Positions 61,206 to 64,000 of a stretch of 64,000 bases of DNA are shown here, piece after piece (the stretch's first letter is position 1; each line of letters opens with the position of its first letter). Under the pieces are notes generated by a model, which did not search any database, had not been told where the DNA came from, and saw only the letters and a program-made list of their open reading frames with translations. This stretch comes from Caballeronia zhejiangensis (lineage in GTDB: Bacteria; Pseudomonadota; Gammaproteobacteria; Burkholderiales; Burkholderiaceae): the NCBI RefSeq assembly GCF_000698575.1, contig NZ_JFHD01000014.1:1-64000 (forward strand), read 5' to 3'. The position numbers were made by a program, and so were the translations under genes.

Positions 61206-61981
61206 GCATGCGCTCCGGTGAGCGCCGCATCGGCGCTGCCCATGTAGGCTTCCATCACGAGCGGATTCTTCGACACTTCCGCGTAGCTGCCTTCGGCCAG
61301 CACTTCGCCGCGCTGAAGCACGGTGATGGTGTCGGAGATGCCCGCGATGACGTTCATGTTGTGCTCGACCATCAGGATGGTGCGGCCCGCCGATACTTTC
61401 TTGATGAGCGCCGTCACGCGGTCGACGTCTTCGTGGCCCATGCCTTGCGTCGGTTCGTCGAGGAGCATGAGTTCGGGCTCCATCGACAGCGTGGTCGCGA
61501 TCTCCAGCGCGCGCTTGCGGCCGTACGAAAGCTCGACAGTTTTGGTATCGGCGAAATCGGTGAGGCCGACTTGCGTGAGCAGATCCATCGCGCGGTCGTT
61601 TAGCGCGTCGAGAGAACGCTCGCTGCGCCAGAAATGAAACGACGTACCCAGTTGCCGCTGCAAGCCGATACGCACGTTCTGCAGCACGGTCAGATGCGGA
61701 AACACGGCGGAAATCTGAAACGAGCGGATGATGCCGCGCCGCGCGATATGCGCCGGCCGCTCGCGCGTGATGTCCGTGCCGTTGAAAACGATCTGGCCCG
61801 CAGTGGGTTCGAGGAACTTGGTGAGCAGGTTGAAGCAGGTTGTCTTGCCTGCGCCGTTCGGTCCGATCAGCGCATGGATCGAACCGCGGCGAACGCGCAG
61901 GTTCACGCCATTCACGGCCGTGAAGCCTTTGAATTCCTTCGTGAGTCCTCGCGTTTCAAGAATGGTGTCGCCGAGAATCAT
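61202..61981 (-). CDS. livG: ABC transporter ATP-binding protein, LivG type
   Basis: A 259-residue ATPase, first gene of the second liv operon (livG-livF-binding protein-livH-livM). Start at MILGDTILETRGLTKEFKGFTAV with AAGGGGAC upstream; the frame is open for 73 further codons but not protein-like. Walker A GPNGAGKTTCFNLLTKFLEP, signature ELSYGRKRALEIATTL and Walker B LMLLDEPTQGMGHEDVDRV are intact. Pairs with the LivF carrying the altered P-loop. Confidence 0.95.
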   Translation of the reverse strand: MILGDTILETRGLTKEFKGFTAVNGVNLRVRRGSIHALIGPNGAGKTTCFNLLTKFLEPTAGQIVFNGTDITRERPAHIARRGIIRSFQISAVFPHLTVLQNVRIGLQRQLGTSFHFWRSERSLDALNDRAMDLLTQVGLTDFADTKTVELSYGRKRALEIATTLSMEPELMLLDEPTQGMGHEDVDRVTALIKKVSAGRTILMVEHNMNVIAGISDTITVLQRGEVLAEGSYAEVSKNPLVMEAYMGSADAALTGAHA

Positions 61982-62329
61982 GTCCCCTTCCATGCGAAGT
62001 GAGACGCTGGGGCAAACTCTGTTCGCCTGCGCCTTATTTTTTCTTTCCGCGCGCACCCGAACGTTGTCTCCATTCCGGTACTGCTTCGCTTCGCGCGTCG
62101 CTGTTGCGGCCGCACAAAGTGTGCACGTGGCATGCCGAGCATCACTAATTCCGGGGCCATTGTCGCGCCAATGATGCAGCGCAATCATTGGGATTTGCAC
62201 TTACTAACGATTTGCTTGGAGTCCCGCCGCATGCACGTTATGGGGGCATGGGGAATGCTTATGCAGGGCGCAAATAAGCGATGACTGATCGAGCGTCATG
62301 CGCGCGTCATGCATACGTCATTCATCACG
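61982..62329. other. Control region between livG and the GMC dehydrogenase gene
   Basis: About 350 bases with no gene. It should hold the promoter of the second liv operon and the 3' end of the dehydrogenase unit. An inverted repeat GCACA-AAG-TGTGC lies at 62112-62124, an imperfect AATGAT/ATCATT palindrome at 62170-62189, and CGTCAT is repeated directly three times around 62294-62321. These could be operators. No clear terminator hairpin seen. Confidence 0.5.
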
Positions 62330-64000
62330 TCACGCGAGCGCCGTCGCGATCACTTCCTGCGCTTCGACGCTGCGCCGGTCTTCGCGGATCATGTCGCTCG
62401 CGCGCTCGGCGATCATCAGCGTCGGCGAATTCGTATTGCCCGATGTGATCGTCGGCATCACCGATGCATCGACGACGCGCAGGCCGCGCACGCCGATCAC
62501 GCGCAGGCGGCTGTCGACGACCGCCCCCGGATCGTTGTCCGTGCCCATGCGGCATGTGCCGACCGGATGAAAGATCGTCGTGCCGACCTTGCCCGCCGCT
62601 TCGACGAGTTCTTCCTGCGTCTGAAACTGAATGCCGGGCAAGATCTCTTCCGGCGCATAACGCGCGAGCGCGGGCGCGCCGGCGATGCGCCGCGTGAGGC
62701 GCAACGCATTCGCGGCGACTTCGCGGTCGCGGTCCGTCGACAGATAATTCGGCGCGATCAGCGGCGCCGCATGGGCATCGGGCGATTCGATATGCACGCT
62801 GCCGCGCGATGTCGGCCGCAGATTGCACACGGATGCCGTGAACGCATTGAACGCGTGCAGCGGTTCGCCGAAGCGTTCGAGCGACAAGGGCTGAACGTGA
62901 TACTGCACGTCGGGGCGCTTGATCGATGCATCGTCGGGATTGGACTTCGCGAACGCGCCGAGCTGCGATGGCGCCATCGACATCGGGCCGCTACGCAACA
63001 GCGCGTATTGCATGCCGATGAAAAGCTTGCCCCACCAATGCGCGGACAACGTGTTCAACGTGCGCACGCCGTTGACCTTGTACGCCATGCGCAATTGCAA
63101 GTGGTCCTGCAGATTTTCGCCGACGCCGCGCAGACTCTTCACGACATCGATGCCGAGACGCTGCAGACGCGCGCCATTGCCGATGCCCGAGAGTTCGAGA
63201 ATCTGCGGCGAATTCACCGCGCCCGCGCTGAGAATCACTTCGCATCGCGCGCGCGCGATGTAATCGACATCGCCGCCGCGATACTCCACGCCGACGCAGC
63301 GCGCGCCTTCGAACACGAGGCGTTGCGTGTGCGCGCCGGTGATCGTCGTGAGGTTCGGACGCTTCATCGCTTCACGGAGAAAGGCCTTCGCCGCATTCCA
63401 GCGAATGCCGCCGCGCTGATTCACTTCGAAATAACCGACGCCCGTGTTGTCGCCGCGATTGAAGTCATCGGTCGCGGGAATGCCGCTCTGCTGCGCGGCC
63501 TTCGCGAAGGTTTCGAGAATCTTCCACTTCAGACGCTGCTTCTCGACGCGCCATTCCCCGCCCGCGCCGTGCCATTGGTTGCCGCCGCCGTGATGATCCT
63601 CGCTGCGCTTGAAGATGGGCAGCACGGAATCCCACGACCAGTTCGGATCGCCGCTGACATGCGCCCAGTCGTCGTAGTCCTCGCGCTGGCCGCGCATGTA
63701 GATCATGCCGTTGATCGACGAGCATCCACCGAGCACGCGCCCGCGCGGATACGACAGCGCGCGTCCGTTCAGGCCCGGTTCGGCCTGCGTCTTGTAAAGC
63801 CAGTCCGTGCGCGGATTGCCGATGCAATACAGATAGCCGACCGGAATATGAATCCAGTGATAGTCGTCCTTGCCGCCCGCTTCGAGCAGCAGCACGTTCA
63901 CGTCGGGATCCTCGGTGAGGCGATTCGCGAGCACGCAACCGGCCGTGCCCGCGCCGACCACGATGTAGTCGAATTCACCTTCCAGCTTGCGCGCGTTCTG
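62330..64000 (-). CDS. GMC-family FAD-dependent dehydrogenase (choline dehydrogenase-like), 5' partial
   Basis: At least 557 residues visible; the start lies beyond the right edge, as coding continues through GEFDYIVVGAGTAGCVLANRLTED, the FAD-binding N-terminus. RGRVLGGCSSINGMIYMRGQ and ILSAGAVNSPQILELSGIG are the two GMC signatures. The C-terminal HPVGTCRMGTDNDPGAVVDSRLRVIGVRGLRVVDASVMPTITSGNTNSPTLMIAERASDMI has the catalytic His and Asn. The family oxidises alcohols, choline or polyethylene glycol; substrate unknown. Adjacent to, and upstream of, the second liv operon on the same strand. Confidence 0.93.
   Translation of the reverse strand, partial: QNARKLEGEFDYIVVGAGTAGCVLANRLTEDPDVNVLLLEAGGKDDYHWIHIPVGYLYCIGNPRTDWLYKTQAEPGLNGRALSYPRGRVLGGCSSINGMIYMRGQREDYDDWAHVSGDPNWSWDSVLPIFKRSEDHHGGGNQWHGAGGEWRVEKQRLKWKILETFAKAAQQSGIPATDDFNRGDNTGVGYFEVNQRGGIRWNAAKAFLREAMKRPNLTTITGAHTQRLVFEGARCVGVEYRGGDVDYIARARCEVILSAGAVNSPQILELSGIGNGARLQRLGIDVVKSLRGVGENLQDHLQLRMAYKVNGVRTLNTLSAHWWGKLFIGMQYALLRSGPMSMAPSQLGAFAKSNPDDASIKRPDVQYHVQPLSLERFGEPLHAFNAFTASVCNLRPTSRGSVHIESPDAHAAPLIAPNYLSTDRDREVAANALRLTRRIAGAPALARYAPEEILPGIQFQTQEELVEAAGKVGTTIFHPVGTCRMGTDNDPGAVVDSRLRVIGVRGLRVVDASVMPTITSGNTNSPTLMIAERASDMIREDRRSVEAQEVIATALA

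Overview
The window is a 64 kb stretch of a GC-rich betaproteobacterial chromosome. The best fit is the primary chromosome of a Burkholderiaceae member of the Burkholderia/Paraburkholderia/Caballeronia type. The grounds are the tandem glycine riboswitch before gcvTHP, the sigma-28 locus flhF-flhG-fliA, the 1308-residue PutA, and the block mnmG-rsmG-parA-parB next to atpIBEFHAGDC with palindromic parS sites. I see no insertion sequence, prophage or CRISPR array. Most genes lie on the minus strand, which suggests a replication fork moving from high to low coordinates, so the origin probably lies at or beyond the right side. This is an inference from strand bias only.

Layout. 1-1.4 kb: a lower-GC pair of accessory genes (DUF1828/1829-like protein and an unknown protein). 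1.4-9 kb: the serine/glycine catabolic unit (sdaA, an alginate-lyase-like gene, gcvP, gcvH, gcvT) behind a tandem glycine riboswitch and a near-consensus promoter. 9.2-16.5 kb: a small beta-solenoid-like protein, a Gfo/Idh/MocA oxidoreductase, Rep helicase, a diheme cytochrome c, tRNA-Arg(CCG), a Rieske oxygenase and a membrane diguanylate cyclase. 16.5-19.9 kb: fliA, flhG, flhF. 20.2-22.8 kb: a thiamine-diphosphate enzyme, a PepSY protein and a cytochrome b561-type protein. 22.8-28.5 kb: a LivJ-type binding protein, then putA with a PutA-type operator over its promoter, and a 51-residue membrane protein. 28.5-36.6 kb: priA, hemE, a PheC-type periplasmic dehydratase, an HSL-family esterase, a gene-free stretch with a candidate small RNA, and an acyl-CoA synthetase.

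36.8-50.4 kb: the complete F1Fo ATP synthase operon, a YbiR-like transporter, parB, parA, rsmG and mnmG, with two parS sites. One parS lies inside mnmG. The other is a 28-bp perfect palindrome followed by a T-run and looks like an intrinsic terminator as well. 50.4-62 kb: two complete branched-chain-amino-acid-type (HAAT) ABC transporter operons. The first has tandem duplicated binding proteins and a fused LivM-LivG protein; the second is livG-livF-binding protein-livH-livM. Between them lies a compact promoter/24-codon ORF/terminator unit. The right edge cuts into a GMC-family dehydrogenase.

Together the content is mostly core metabolism and chromosome maintenance. The unusual signals are mainly regulatory (parS-terminator, PutA operator, mini-transcript, sRNA candidate) and degenerate nucleotide-binding motifs in FlhG and one LivF. 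No clearly new multi-gene system is evident.
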